39,088 nucleotides of DNA from Ruminococcus flavefaciens (GCA_902760805.1 CACWHY010000019.1:1-39088), one strand, 5' to 3'; shown: positions 1-9,885, numbered from the stretch's first letter. The notes: generated from the letters alone by a model not told the origin. Program-made: numbers and translations.

Positions 1-32
1 TTACTATTCTACCATACTTGGAGGTTATTTTT

Positions 33-76
33 AAGCTTTTGCTAAAGCTTTTTTATTCCCCCAGTAGAACTGGGGG
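33..76 (+). terminator. Two short hairpins at the window edge
   Basis: An AAGCTTT/AAAGCTT stem followed by a T run (33-54), then a CCCCCAGT/ACTGGGGG stem (58-76). They could end a plus-strand gene lying to the left of the window. No coding sequence is visible in 1-98. Confidence 0.4.
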
Positions 77-98
77 TTTAGTTACGCTAAAGCGCCCA

Positions 99-130
99 AA
101 AAAAGAGCTGTTCCCATTTCTGGGAACAGC
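99..130 (-). terminator. Terminator of the BspA-like/short peptide unit
   Basis: On the minus strand there is a perfect 10-bp stem (GCTGTTCCCA with TGGGAACAGC), a GAAA loop and a following run of T. It lies 25 bases after the stop of the 41-residue peptide, so that peptide is the last gene of the unit. Confidence 0.85.
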
Positions 131-154
131 CCTGTAGTGTTCTGATGAAGCAGA

Positions 155-280
155 TTATTGGTCTATTATAACGTCCTCGCTGGTTTCGACTCCTGAAAAA
201 CCGCCTCCTCCGCTTGTTGTTATAACATCAGGCGTGTCAAAGATAATTACCTCGATCTCCGGTGCAATGTATTCTCTCAT
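155..280 (-). CDS. Short peptide of the Y-I-x-P / DVITTS family (41 aa)
   Basis: Function unknown. The ATG follows GGAGG at good spacing, and an in-frame stop just upstream fixes the start. The sequence opens with MREYIAPEIEV, continues with an acidic stretch to DVITTS, then four glycines and a second acidic segment ending in IIDQ. It has no signal peptide, membrane segment or cysteine. It starts 16 bases after the stop of the large BspA-like gene and ends just before a strong terminator, so the two are probably co-transcribed. A second peptide with the same pattern (Y-I-T-P-D-M-E-I and an identical DVITTS) sits at 15632-15739, behind a different large secreted protein. I recall similar short peptides in other Clostridia but know of no assigned role. 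That conserved pairing is the reason to trust it as a gene. Confidence 0.75.
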   Translation of the reverse strand: MREYIAPEIEVIIFDTPDVITTSGGGGFSGVETSEDVIIDQ

Positions 281-296
281 CTTTTAGTTCCTCCAT

Positions 297-3200
297 TTAG
301 CCCTGACAAACCTGGTCGTAGGTCTTGTCGAAAATTTCAGTGTAGTATGTCACGAGCTGACCATCCCGATCCTTCAGGATCATGTAGCCTCGCAGATAAA
401 CTTTCAGGTCAGTGTGGTCGCCGATATTCAGCGTATAGGCGTAGTAGCCCTGATTTGTATTGACGCCGGACTGGCTCATGTGTACCTTTTCCTTCAGCTC
501 AGTGGAGCCTTCATCATCGGTAAATCTGATCAGCTGGTCCCTTGTCTCAGGAGCTGCATCTGCAAACAGCAGCTTGCTGGTGCCGTAGAGGATACCGTTT
601 GAAACCACGGTATATCCGTCAGGAACGGATCTTGTCACCTCATAGGTGATCCTGTTTTGCGCTGCATTTACAGAAGTTATAACGATCGCCGGCTTATCAA
701 GTACCTCTTCCTGGCTGTCAACGTAGACCGCCTCGATGTCGGTGTCGCAGACTACTCTGAATGTGTAGCTCTGTCTGCTGCTGAGGAAGCTGTTCTCATC
801 GTCTGCAAGTCTCCAGTGTGAGAAGAACTTGCTCTCCACCTCTTCGGCGGTAACAGTGCAGTGCGCCTTGTCGGTGTAGATGTAGCAGCTGGTATAGTCG
901 TTGACAGTGCAGTTCACAATGTACTTCTTGTAGATGCTCCAGGGCCTTGTGATAGTGCCCTTGTAAGCACCGATACCTGTAACGACCACAGAATAGTCGC
1001 CGGACTCAGAAGCTTTATTTCCGGAAACAATGTAGTCAACGCCCTCTGTCAGCTTAACGCCGTTCAGTTTAACAGAAGCGATGGTGAGCGTCTGCTCCTG
1101 ACCGTTGTACTCGAAGGAGGTATTCCCAATATTCAGCCTTGCATTTTCGATGCTTGTGCGTTCAAGAGCAGGGATCTCCGACTGAACAGTGTCAGTATAG
1201 GTCTCGCCGTCAGCTTGAACAACAGCTGTATATTCTCTGATACCAGGATCGTCGTAGGTGGGCTCTAATGCAACGCTTGATGTGACCGCTGCTGTGTAGG
1301 AATGAGTATCGCCGCACTTGCTGCAAACCAGCTTCGCCACGCAAGAGGAATTATCCTCAGCCCATTCCCACTGAGCCTGATAGGAGTGTCCCTCGGCTGG
1401 GATGACCTCAGTCTGAATGTCTGTGAGCACCTCGCCGTTCAGTGTGATCGTCGCAGTGTAGGTGATAGTTCCTTCATTTACGCAGTCAGCCGGGATCTCG
1501 GAGCGCTGTACCTGAGCCTGGATCGGATCTGCCAGGTGGCCGCAGCGTGTGCATTTCAGCTCAGCACTGCACTGGCTGTGATCCTCGGACCACTGCCACC
1601 TGTTTACCTTGTGATCGTGTCCCAGAGCCTCCAGGACCACTGACTTCTTTTCAGTGTAGGTCATTCCTTCGTAGGTGACCTCAGCGATGAACACGTCAAG
1701 TCCGCTTTCTGTGCAGGCCGCAGGACTGGACTCCTCATCTGAATGTGTTATGTGAGCTGCTATTGGCTCGGCGGTCTCTCCGCACTTTGTACATTTCAGC
1801 ACCGCCTGACACTCTGAGCAGTCCTCTGACCAGCTCCACTCCGGCTGATAGTCGTGACCCTCTGCCGGGAGCGCAAAACCGTCGGAGGCGGTGAGCTTCT
1901 TGCCGTCCACCTGGATCTCAGCGTAGAATTCCTCGCTGCCTCTTTCTGTGCAGGTCGCAGGAGTTACGATGTGCTGAACATCAGCCTCTACGATCACGGG
2001 ATACATATTGCAGTTATGGCAGCTGTAAGCCATTGTGCAGGAAGAATGATCCTCTGACCAGACCGTGTCCGTCAGATAATGATCATGACCGGTAGCCTTG
2101 AGCTTTACGGTGGCGGTATCAGTATACTCTATTCCATAGAGCATGATCGAGCCGGTAAACTCCTTGTAGCCAGCCTCCTCACAGGTAGGATCCTTCCACT
2201 CCACTGTCACATCTGCGGGGAGCTCCTGAATAAATGTCTCATCTTCAAATGAACGAAGAACAACAGTTGCTGTGGGAGTGCCGGGGACGTTAAGGTCTCC
2301 CCATACCCACTTGATGTAAAGGTCATCAGGGATACCCTCAAGGTCGATCGCAATGAATTCGTTGCCGTTTGTCTTAGCATAATACTCTGCGGCGCTTCCC
2401 ATGTAGCCACGGATAGTGATATCGCTGGAAATTCCGCTGATCTCGGTGATGGATCTGGGGATAGTCAGCACATCCATGCCGTATATACCAACCATTGTTC
2501 CGCCCCGGATAACATTCACAGTCGCCCCGTAGATAGTTTCCGGAATGGTGAACTCTGAGCCGTTTCCGGCACAGCCGATAATAATCATGTTCTCGCCGTC
2601 GAACTGATATGCCAGTTCTTCGATAGGATAATAGACTTCCCCATCACTGCTGTTGAATGGTACACGATTATTAACTGCGTACTCCCAGATATTGCTGCCA
2701 TTCTCGCCGTGGATCATGACACTATTACGGCATATCAAATACTCCGGAACATCCTCCAGATCACCCTCAAAATAAATATCCTCAAGAGCGCTAAACGATA
2801 CGAAAGGAGAACCCTCAATAGTCTTCACAGAACTAGGTATAGTGATCTTTTTGACAGTATCGTTCCCATTTGTTTTATATTTGCAGATCTTCTCAACAGG
2901 TACACCGTAGATCGTTGACGGGATAGTTATATCGGTCTCAGTTCCACTATATTCTACAAAGCCCATGGTCTCGCCGTCATACTTGTACTCAAGATCCTCC
3001 GGTGGATAATATACAGCACCGTCACTTCCAGTGAATGGTACACGATTATTAACTGCGTACTCCCAGATCTTGCTGCCATTCTCGCCGTGGAGCATGACGC
3101 CTTCATCACAGATCTGATAATCTGGTACTTTCTCCAGATCACCCTCAATACACAGATCCGTCAGGCTGCTGCAATCGCAGAACGCATCTATTCCAATATC

Positions 3201-6200
3201 AGTCACGGACTCAGGGATCGTAACTGTCTTAATGTCCGAACAGCCTTCAAAGGCATATTTGCCTATGCTCTTTACAGGCACACCGTAAACGCTCTCCGGG
3301 ATAACCAGATCCTCGGGGATCTCAGTGCTCTCCTTGTTTAGTCCGGCTATTACCGCATAAATGGAGCCGTCGCTGTCGTCAGTCAAATAGTATTCCAGAT
3401 ACTCAGGACAGCTGTGATCCGTTCCTTCAAGGTCGTAGAAGTCGATGTGGTTTTCTGCTGCAAATCTGCTTGCTGCGCTGTCCAGCGGAGCATGGATCTG
3501 GCCGATATTTACAGAACTGTCTCCACCAGAGATCTCGCACTGGCTGTTATAAATTGTCAGCTTACCAACCGTAGTTCCGCTGATGCTCAAATACTCAACG
3601 CTCTCAGGAGCTATGATCTCATCGAAGGTGCCTTTGCAAGATATGCTTACCTCAGCCACTGGCAGTCCATACATTGACTCAGGGATAGTTAGGGTCGCCT
3701 GATCCAGCTGGACGTCGTAAGGGATCTCCATTCTGACATAGTCGCTGTTTGCATAAAATCTTGTTCCCTCAGGGATCTGGGGCTGGGTTTCAGCAGTGAT
3801 GTCAAAGAATGGCAAATTTTTGCTCTCAGCGTAGGTCATTGCGGAAGAATTGAGATATCCCACTATCTCCTGCAAGCTGCTGGGACTGTAGCTGTCAGAG
3901 AATTGGCAGTCCATAGCAGCAACAGTCAGCTTTTTCAAATTACTGTTCTGCTTCAGTGCCTCCCCAATGATCTCTCTTACCGGCACATTATTGATCATTG
4001 CAGGGATCTCTACCTCTTCGGCTGAGCCTATACCGGTTATTCTAATGCCAGGCTCCACAAAATAATCATGTCCAGAGTCATATGAACCTGAGAATGTATA
4101 GGGCTCATGGAACAGCTCATAGGTAAAGCCTTCGGGTGCAGGGTCGTTTTCATCAAGGATAGCATTGAACCAGATATCATGCTCCTTAGCATAGTCATAT
4201 GCTGTGCTCATGTAATATCCGGTTATGGTCTGAGCTCTCAGCTCCCCCAATATTTCTGTCTTAGGGTCAAGTATGGTGATATTCGGTACAGACGCACCTC
4301 CTATCCTCTCGATCCCCTTGGGCAGGATAAGCTCTTCTATGCTGCTCTCAGAATTTGAATCATAGTATTCATCGTATTCTCTTACCGTCTCAGGAACAAC
4401 GACCTTGCTTACGTTCTTCATGCCGTAAAACGCATTTCCACCGATCATGACAAGGTCAGCTTCTTCTTTGAAATAATACGGCACCTTCTCAGGGATGACC
4501 AGATCATAGCAGTCAGGATCAACTGCCCTGAGCTCGGCCTCATATCTCCTATTTTGGTTATCGTATGAATAAGCAGGAGTTCCTTCTCCTGAATAGTCGG
4601 AGCCGCTTCCTTCTTGGTCATCTCCAACTTCGTGTACGACCACGCTGTAATATGTAGGCGCACCGCTTACCTCAACAAAGGTCAGTCCGTGAGAAATGGC
4701 ATACTCCTCCACCTCACCGCCAGCAATGCCATGGATCTCTGCGAGCTGTTCACAATCCGAGAACAGTCCCTCAGGGATACTTGTAACTGAGCCGGGTATA
4801 GTAACAGAGCGCAGCTTGGTACAGCCTCTGAACGCATCAGCTGAGATCTCAGTGATCTTGGTCTTCCGATCAGAGCCATAGTATTCGTTACGCCCATAGC
4901 TTTCTGGAATAAACACGTCAACGGCGTTCACATCGCACCTTGTCACTGTGCTGCCAGACACGTCCAGATAAGATGGGATCTCATTTGGCAAAGGCAGCTC
5001 CGTGAACTTAAGGTCGTGCTCAGCGGCGTAGGCCTCAGCTGTGCTCCCACGATAGCCTTTGATCTCCTCCAGAGCAAGGCATTCCTCCAGATAACAGCCC
5101 TCTACATCGATATCTGAACCGAGGAAGGTTATAGACTTCAGCGCATTGCAGCAGCTGAGATCGACTCTGGTTATCTTGGTGCCCTTGATGTACTCCGGGA
5201 TAGTTGCATGAACGATGTCAAAGGAGCTGTATCTGACACTTCCAGATCCTTCGTATGATTCGTAAAATCCATTTTGGAAATAGGAAGTAGTATGATCATA
5301 CTCGTCAAGGGCATTGAATTTGATGTGATCTTCATAGGCCAGCTGCTGAGCACAGGTCCCGGCATAGCCGCTGACCTCAGATGCAACGTCACTGAGCCTA
5401 AACGACCCTTCGTTGTACTCTGTTCTAATATTCTCAACATATTTGGGGAATGTGATCTTAACACGGCTGCCAGAATAACTGTAGCTGTAGGAGTCGCCAT
5501 ATCCGTAATTGCCGCTGCCTCTTCTAAGCTCCACTCTCTTGACAGGAAGGCGCAGAGTTTCGCCGGAGGGATTTTCTTCCGTACTATAGTTATAGAAGCC
5601 ATGATAATTAGGGATCACTATATCTGCTGTACCGTCGATCGTAACATAAGCAACAGCGTATCTTCCGTTTTCGTCTTCATTTGTACTATACTGGATATAG
5701 CTTTCCTCTTGGTAATAATAGTCCTCGGAATACTCATCATCTATATAAATATCGTTTTCGCTTGCAAAATCATATGCAGCCGTTCCCTCAGAACACCTTA
5801 CAGTGATACGGTCAAAGAGCCTTGTATCCTCTTCCTCGGAATAGATGTTTTCCACGGTGTCAGGGATAACAAGAGTGTATCTATTGGAGTAGTCCCAGTA
5901 TGCGCCCTCCGGACGTCTGATATTCCAGCGGAAGGATGTTACAGGTTTGCCCTTGATAGTGGAGGGAAGAGTGATCAGTTCATCGTCGCCTGCGGTAACG
6001 CTGAGGATCTCGGCATGGTCATTATACAGCGCATAGGTGATGCCGTCAAGGATCTCTTCCTCAGGAAGCGCAACAAATCTGTGGTATTGTTCTCTTGCAT
6101 ACCGCTCAGCATAGCTTCCCTTGTAGCCGATGATAGTGGCCGTATTTCCGAGTTCGATCTCATTGACGGTTTTCGGTATCGTCACGCTGTTATAGGGCTC

Positions 6201-7400
6201 CGACAGAGACACCCACTCTATAGGCTTGCCGTACATCTCAGAAGGGATCACCACTTCGTCCATGTTGACTCTAAGGTCACATACTCCTACTTTTCCGTCT
6301 CTATATTCATAGACGAAATACGCCTCTTCAGGAAGTCCCTTGATCCTGTATTTCAGGCCATGCTCCTCAGCAAAAGCCATTGCATAGCTGCCCTTGTCAC
6401 AGTAAATGATCAGATCACCGGCACTTTCGCTCTCACCATAATAGTTGATCTGGTCAATACTGCTGGGGATAGTTATGCTGTCAAATCTTCTTGCGGAATA
6501 AATATCCATATATAAGGCCGTGACCGGAACGCCGTCTACCTTCTCAGGGATAACAAGATTACCTGAGCATTCCTCATCATCAAGAAGTCTAGCTATAACG
6601 TACTCGTTTCCGTCCTCGTCAACATCAGTTTGGTAGTTGATATTTGGGTTCTCGTCATGTACAGCGCTGAACTGAGCTGTTCTCCAGAACTTATGCTCTG
6701 CTATGTACTCAGCATAGCTTCCGCTAACGCCATAGACCGTGAGCTGTTCCGGATCATTCAGATCCCATGAGATACCGCTCTCCATGCCTTCATCATTGAT
6801 GACCGCAGTAACAGAAGCAGGGATCGTCAATGATGTAACGTAGGGAGCATAGCCCTCGGCCATTATGGCTGTCACCGGCATACCACGCCAGGTCTCCGGG
6901 ATAACGATGTTTTTCTTTATGGAATCCACTACAACTGCCGCACAGCCGTCAATGATCTTGAATGTGAACTCAGACTCCTCCTCAGGGATAGCCTCAAACC
7001 GCAGATTATATCTTTCGGCGAACTCCTGAGCGGTGCTTCCGGCATAGCCCTTTACGGTAAGATCAGGACTGCTATAAGATCCTTCTTGATAAGAGCTACA
7101 AGCTCCATCTTGATAATAAAGATCAGACAGATCTATAGAGTCATTCATGAAGGTGATCACAGAAGGAGTCTCGCCTGAGTAGATCGTTCCCCTCAGTTTA
7201 TTTATCAGCTTCCCGTTATAAGAGAAGGGGATCACATACTCTCCGCCGGCAGAAAAACGCAGCTCAAAGCCAGTCAGACCACCGTCATTTTCCTCAAGAT
7301 CCATAAAGCTGAGCGGATCCTGTTCAGTTGGCGTAAAGGCAGCACCGCAGCTCTTAGCAAATTCCCTTGCCTTGCTGTTATTAGAGCCGCAGATCTGCAT
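297..7400 (-). CDS. BspA-like leucine-rich repeat surface protein, 5'-truncated
   Basis: This is a very large repeat protein. Roughly residues 1-1,750 hold many LRR_5 (BspA/TpLRR) units. Each unit has a short strand such as LTIPxSV and a G-x-x-G-S-x-A-x-x-Y-A linker ending in an aromatic residue. About residues 1,760-2,130 hold four units with paired cysteines (CTKCG, CTRCG, CSKCG and a CHNC variant), each followed by an A-T-C-T-E/A-C-T-E-type strand. The C-terminal ~240 residues look like Ig-like and InlB-type modules. Such proteins act at the cell surface in adhesion or polymer binding. No signal peptide is present. The first codons (MQICGSNNSKAREFAK) already lie inside a repeat linker, and the frame stays open and repeat-like for 16 more codons upstream (AVYGGLNI) to a TAA at 7449-7451. 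No ATG, GTG or TTG lies in that stretch, and ribosome site and promoter are weak. The gene therefore looks like a 5' deletion product that may not be secreted. Confidence 0.85.
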   Translation of the reverse strand: MQICGSNNSKAREFAKSCGAAFTPTEQDPLSFMDLEENDGGLTGFELRFSAGGEYVIPFSYNGKLINKLRGTIYSGETPSVITFMNDSIDLSDLYYQDGACSSYQEGSYSSPDLTVKGYAGSTAQEFAERYNLRFEAIPEEESEFTFKIIDGCAAVVVDSIKKNIVIPETWRGMPVTAIMAEGYAPYVTSLTIPASVTAVINDEGMESGISWDLNDPEQLTVYGVSGSYAEYIAEHKFWRTAQFSAVHDENPNINYQTDVDEDGNEYVIARLLDDEECSGNLVIPEKVDGVPVTALYMDIYSARRFDSITIPSSIDQINYYGESESAGDLIIYCDKGSYAMAFAEEHGLKYRIKGLPEEAYFVYEYRDGKVGVCDLRVNMDEVVIPSEMYGKPIEWVSLSEPYNSVTIPKTVNEIELGNTATIIGYKGSYAERYAREQYHRFVALPEEEILDGITYALYNDHAEILSVTAGDDELITLPSTIKGKPVTSFRWNIRRPEGAYWDYSNRYTLVIPDTVENIYSEEEDTRLFDRITVRCSEGTAAYDFASENDIYIDDEYSEDYYYQEESYIQYSTNEDENGRYAVAYVTIDGTADIVIPNYHGFYNYSTEENPSGETLRLPVKRVELRRGSGNYGYGDSYSYSYSGSRVKITFPKYVENIRTEYNEGSFRLSDVASEVSGYAGTCAQQLAYEDHIKFNALDEYDHTTSYFQNGFYESYEGSGSVRYSSFDIVHATIPEYIKGTKITRVDLSCCNALKSITFLGSDIDVEGCYLEECLALEEIKGYRGSTAEAYAAEHDLKFTELPLPNEIPSYLDVSGSTVTRCDVNAVDVFIPESYGRNEYYGSDRKTKITEISADAFRGCTKLRSVTIPGSVTSIPEGLFSDCEQLAEIHGIAGGEVEEYAISHGLTFVEVSGAPTYYSVVVHEVGDDQEGSGSDYSGEGTPAYSYDNQNRRYEAELRAVDPDCYDLVIPEKVPYYFKEEADLVMIGGNAFYGMKNVSKVVVPETVREYDEYYDSNSESSIEELILPKGIERIGGASVPNITILDPKTEILGELRAQTITGYYMSTAYDYAKEHDIWFNAILDENDPAPEGFTYELFHEPYTFSGSYDSGHDYFVEPGIRITGIGSAEEVEIPAMINNVPVREIIGEALKQNSNLKKLTVAAMDCQFSDSYSPSSLQEIVGYLNSSAMTYAESKNLPFFDITAETQPQIPEGTRFYANSDYVRMEIPYDVQLDQATLTIPESMYGLPVAEVSISCKGTFDEIIAPESVEYLSISGTTVGKLTIYNSQCEISGGDSSVNIGQIHAPLDSAASRFAAENHIDFYDLEGTDHSCPEYLEYYLTDDSDGSIYAVIAGLNKESTEIPEDLVIPESVYGVPVKSIGKYAFEGCSDIKTVTIPESVTDIGIDAFCDCSSLTDLCIEGDLEKVPDYQICDEGVMLHGENGSKIWEYAVNNRVPFTGSDGAVYYPPEDLEYKYDGETMGFVEYSGTETDITIPSTIYGVPVEKICKYKTNGNDTVKKITIPSSVKTIEGSPFVSFSALEDIYFEGDLEDVPEYLICRNSVMIHGENGSNIWEYAVNNRVPFNSSDGEVYYPIEELAYQFDGENMIIIGCAGNGSEFTIPETIYGATVNVIRGGTMVGIYGMDVLTIPRSITEISGISSDITIRGYMGSAAEYYAKTNGNEFIAIDLEGIPDDLYIKWVWGDLNVPGTPTATVVLRSFEDETFIQELPADVTVEWKDPTCEEAGYKEFTGSIMLYGIEYTDTATVKLKATGHDHYLTDTVWSEDHSSCTMAYSCHNCNMYPVIVEADVQHIVTPATCTERGSEEFYAEIQVDGKKLTASDGFALPAEGHDYQPEWSWSEDCSECQAVLKCTKCGETAEPIAAHITHSDEESSPAACTESGLDVFIAEVTYEGMTYTEKKSVVLEALGHDHKVNRWQWSEDHSQCSAELKCTRCGHLADPIQAQVQRSEIPADCVNEGTITYTATITLNGEVLTDIQTEVIPAEGHSYQAQWEWAEDNSSCVAKLVCSKCGDTHSYTAAVTSSVALEPTYDDPGIREYTAVVQADGETYTDTVQSEIPALERTSIENARLNIGNTSFEYNGQEQTLTIASVKLNGVKLTEGVDYIVSGNKASESGDYSVVVTGIGAYKGTITRPWSIYKKYIVNCTVNDYTSCYIYTDKAHCTVTAEEVESKFFSHWRLADDENSFLSSRQSYTFRVVCDTDIEAVYVDSQEEVLDKPAIVITSVNAAQNRITYEVTRSVPDGYTVVSNGILYGTSKLLFADAAPETRDQLIRFTDDEGSTELKEKVHMSQSGVNTNQGYYAYTLNIGDHTDLKVYLRGYMILKDRDGQLVTYYTEIFDKTYDQVCQG

Positions 7401-7431
7401 GATGTTCAGACCGCCATAAACAGCCGTATGA

Positions 7432-7460
7432 TTGACTTTTTCCAGGCCTTATTGTATAAT
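7432..7460 (+). promoter_or_regulatory. SigA-type promoter of the 7505 gene
   Basis: TTGACT at 7432-7437, a 17-bp spacer, and TATAAT at 7455-7460. It overlaps the repeat-like remnant upstream of the BspA-like ORF. Confidence 0.75.
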
Positions 7461-7504
7461 AATACCATAGCCAAAAATCTCTCAGAAAAGGAAAGGTCAA
7501 AGCT

Positions 7505-7984
7505 ATGGAGACAAGTATTTCAGGAAACACTATCACTTACCGGCCAAAGCCTCATTTCATCAAAGAAATGGTCATCATGGGAGCAGCAGTCATTTTTTTC
7601 GGACTGATCTTCCTTGATATGGCAAGACGTATCTTTCTCCTAAAAAGAAGGTGCAAAGAAACGGTTCCCGCTAAGATACTCTCTATCCAAAAAAGCAAGA
7701 GCTCCGACGGCGGACTGAGATTTCGCTACGCAAGATCAACTGCACGCTACAGATATGAGTACAACGGCCAGTCCTATGACAGCAGCAACCGGCTCTTTGG
7801 AAACCCAAGGGCTTTAGGCAGTCACGGAGAAGGCAGCACTATCCTCATAAAGATCGACCCAAAGGATCCCCGGAAGGTCTATGATCCCTTTGCCGCCTCC
7901 GCCATGAGCTCCCACCTTATAACAGCGGTGATGCTGATCCTTTTGGGGCTGTTCATGATATTCGGACCCTTCATCGTAAAGTAG
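7505..7984 (+). CDS. DUF3592-like membrane protein (159 aa)
   Basis: A small inner-membrane protein. A hydrophobic helix lies at about residues 23-43 and a second near the C-terminus (about 136-156). Between them is a soluble domain with the Y-x-Y-x-Y-N-G-Q-S-Y pattern, a basic GSTILIKIDPKDP strand and a VYDP motif. This layout (helix, beta-rich extracytoplasmic domain, helix) is that of DUF3592 proteins, whose function is unknown. The gene has its own consensus promoter and is followed after 15 bases by the promoter of the next gene, so it is probably monocistronic. A second protein of the same layout lies at 9966-10472. Family assignment is from the pattern only. Confidence 0.75.
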   Translation: METSISGNTITYRPKPHFIKEMVIMGAAVIFFGLIFLDMARRIFLLKRRCKETVPAKILSIQKSKSSDGGLRFRYARSTARYRYEYNGQSYDSSNRLFGNPRALGSHGEGSTILIKIDPKDPRKVYDPFAASAMSSHLITAVMLILLGLFMIFGPFIVK

Positions 7985-7999
7985 CCCTCTCCTGCCTGC

Positions 8000-8028
8000 T
8001 TGACACAAAAAACAAGCTATGTTATAAT
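8000..8028 (+). promoter_or_regulatory. SigA-type promoter of the 8069 gene
   Basis: Perfect TTGACA (8000-8005) and TATAAT (8023-8028) separated by 17 bp. GGAG follows before the ATG at 8069. Confidence 0.85.
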
Positions 8029-8068
8029 ATTTATTGCACTTTATCAAAACTAAACAAGGAGAGATACT

Positions 8069-8875
8069 ATGAACGGATCTGACGTAAAGAAAAAAAGAAA
8101 ATGGCCAAAGGTTCTGCTGGTGATCCTGATCATCATCGGACTGCTCTGCGGCTTTATCGCCATGAACGCCTCAAAAAACATCAAGGTCATGAACAGAACT
8201 GTTGACTCCGGCATGGAGACACTTTCCTCTTTTGCAAAGGTAACTCCTGTTGACCCGGGCGAGTACAAGACCATCAAGATGTACGGCCTTATGAAGTTCA
8301 ACGTGGAGCAGTACGATGTGGAGGACATCGGCAACCTTTCAGTAATGACAGTCAATATGGGCTTCATGCAGATGGTATCCTACGTCATAACTCCCTATAA
8401 GAAGAATATGCCGCTGCTTTCCATGGACTTCATGTACATCATGGGAAAACGCAAGGCCTACGCTGAATTCTACGATCTTGTCCCCGACACTGCTGATCCT
8501 GAATACGCCAAGGTGCTGGAAAACATCAAGGGATTCCAGGATAAATACAGCGACCTAGAGGAGCTCCAGACAGATCCTGCTTGGTATGATGATCTGCTGA
8601 CAGTTGCAGTGCATAAGGCTGTTAAAAAATCAGACGACGCAAGAATGGAGGATATGTTCTGCGACGCTATCCGCTGCTATATGGAGACAGCCAGCGAACT
8701 TGAGCCTCTTACCGATGAGGAAAAGGCCGAAAAGCTGGAGATCACTCAGAAATACTGCGACGACCTGGTGGAAAAGGGCGGAGTTTCCACAGATGTGTTC
8801 AAAAAGGCGCTGGGAGAGGAAGCCACCAAGGACTTCTTCAACAAGGTATTCTTCGGAACAGAAAAATACCGCTAA
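8069..8875 (+). CDS. Membrane-anchored protein of unknown function (268 aa)
   Basis: Not recognised. The N-terminus is strongly basic (KKKRKWPK), followed by one hydrophobic helix (about residues 15-32, LLVILIIIGLLCGFIAMNA). The remaining ~235 residues are predicted extracytoplasmic, mostly helical and acidic, with no cysteine motif at the start, so it is an anchored protein rather than a lipoprotein. A perfect promoter and a clear AAGGAGAGATACT ribosome site support expression. A strong terminator follows within 40 bases, so it is transcribed alone. No conserved catalytic motif could be identified. Confidence 0.8.
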   Translation: MNGSDVKKKRKWPKVLLVILIIIGLLCGFIAMNASKNIKVMNRTVDSGMETLSSFAKVTPVDPGEYKTIKMYGLMKFNVEQYDVEDIGNLSVMTVNMGFMQMVSYVITPYKKNMPLLSMDFMYIMGKRKAYAEFYDLVPDTADPEYAKVLENIKGFQDKYSDLEELQTDPAWYDDLLTVAVHKAVKKSDDARMEDMFCDAIRCYMETASELEPLTDEEKAEKLEITQKYCDDLVEKGGVSTDVFKKALGEEATKDFFNKVFFGTEKYR

Positions 8876-8899
8876 TAGAGCTCGCAAAGGCAAATACAC

Positions 8900-8936
8900 A
8901 AAAAACAGGCAGCTTGATCGGCTGCCTGTTTTTTTG
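8900..8936 (+). terminator. Terminator after the 8069 gene
   Basis: A stem ACAGGCAGC with GCTGCCTGT, a short loop, and T runs on the plus strand. It also has an A-rich left flank, so it could work in both directions. Confidence 0.85.
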
Positions 8937-8994
8937 TGCGCTGGTCTCATTATCAATACCGGATGTAAGATGGCCGGCAGCAGTCTGAACAAAA

Positions 8995-9022
8995 GAAGTC
9001 CCGGCTCTTCTCCGGGACTTTT
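8995..9022 (-). terminator. Terminator after the DUF4253 gene
   Basis: A perfect 9-bp stem AAGTCCCGG/CCGGGACTT with a 7-base loop, lying 37 bases after the minus-strand stop at 9059. Confidence 0.65.
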
Positions 9023-9058
9023 CAGTATTTATACGCTGCTATAGCTACGCCTTTTATC

Positions 9059-9826
9059 TCAATCCCACCAGAAATACCAAACGCTTGAATCCATTATCAT
9101 GCTGGCCAGAGCTTTTATCGTGCCGGCTCCCTGATCCACGCTGTCGCTGCAAAAGCCGTAATGCTCCTCAGCCACCTTCAGCGCAGTTTCCTGCTCAGTG
9201 ACCGGCTCGGCAACGTACATCTGCAATTCATCGCTGGAGATCACTGCCGGAACAGCCTTGTACTTTTCATACCAGTATTTACAGGCAGCCATCATGTCCC
9301 TTGTGTCAGGACACTCGTTCCAGCCGCCAAAGGGCACCCACGCAAACACCTTCCAGGGCTGATCTGTGGGAACTCGCAGGAGCAGCAGTTTGCAGTCCTT
9401 AGCTTTGAAAAAGGTCTTTGCTGGCTTGATCTGATCGTCAAATTCTCCGTAAAGCTCCTCACCGTCAAAGTCATCCTCGAACATCTCCTTATTATCGTCA
9501 AAAAGCCTTTTCAGCAAAGCCTCTCCCTTGGAAACGTCTGCACTGAGCATCTTTTCCCGGTACAGCTCGGCGCTGCCGTGATCGTTATAATTGCATTCGA
9601 TTATCTCCTGGAGATGACCGTCCGGCACCAGCAGCACCGGCACATAGCCCTGGCTCTTGCCTGTTTCAAGCTCGTTTTTGTACAGCTCAAATATCTCCGG
9701 GCTGGAGAGGGGCTGGCTTATCTCCTGAAGCTGGCAGCCGATAAGCTCAGCAAGACTGTTTTTGCTGTCAGTTGGCTCCACAAAGCGCTCTTTGTTATCT
9801 CCGAATAGTTTTGAAAAGATCCCCAT
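9059..9826 (-). CDS. DUF4253 domain protein (255 aa)
   Basis: A cytosolic protein ending in the DUF4253 signature. The last ~115 residues contain LLLRVPTDQPW, a PFGGWNECP motif, an ACKYWYEKYKAVPAVIS segment, an A-x-x-x-A-E-E-H-Y-G-F-C region and the terminal WYFWWD. DUF4253 proteins are of unknown function and are often found near toxin-immunity or polymorphic loci. The N-terminal half has no recognisable domain. The ATG at 9826 is preceded by AAGGAGT at good spacing. The promoter lies 60-90 bases upstream and the gene ends at its own terminator, so it is a single-gene unit. Confidence 0.85.
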   Translation of the reverse strand: MGIFSKLFGDNKERFVEPTDSKNSLAELIGCQLQEISQPLSSPEIFELYKNELETGKSQGYVPVLLVPDGHLQEIIECNYNDHGSAELYREKMLSADVSKGEALLKRLFDDNKEMFEDDFDGEELYGEFDDQIKPAKTFFKAKDCKLLLLRVPTDQPWKVFAWVPFGGWNECPDTRDMMAACKYWYEKYKAVPAVISSDELQMYVAEPVTEQETALKVAEEHYGFCSDSVDQGAGTIKALASMIMDSSVWYFWWD

Positions 9827-9885
9827 AGCAATACTCCTTTTTGACAGATCCCGTAAAGGCTTTTCTGAGATCTGTTCTTTATAAT

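Noticed and set aside
5274-6515. 413-codon plus-strand ORF inside the BspA-like gene
   Set aside because: It is antisense to a long repeat protein with strong family signal, has no ribosome site and no recognisable domain. The repeats keep the opposite strand open.
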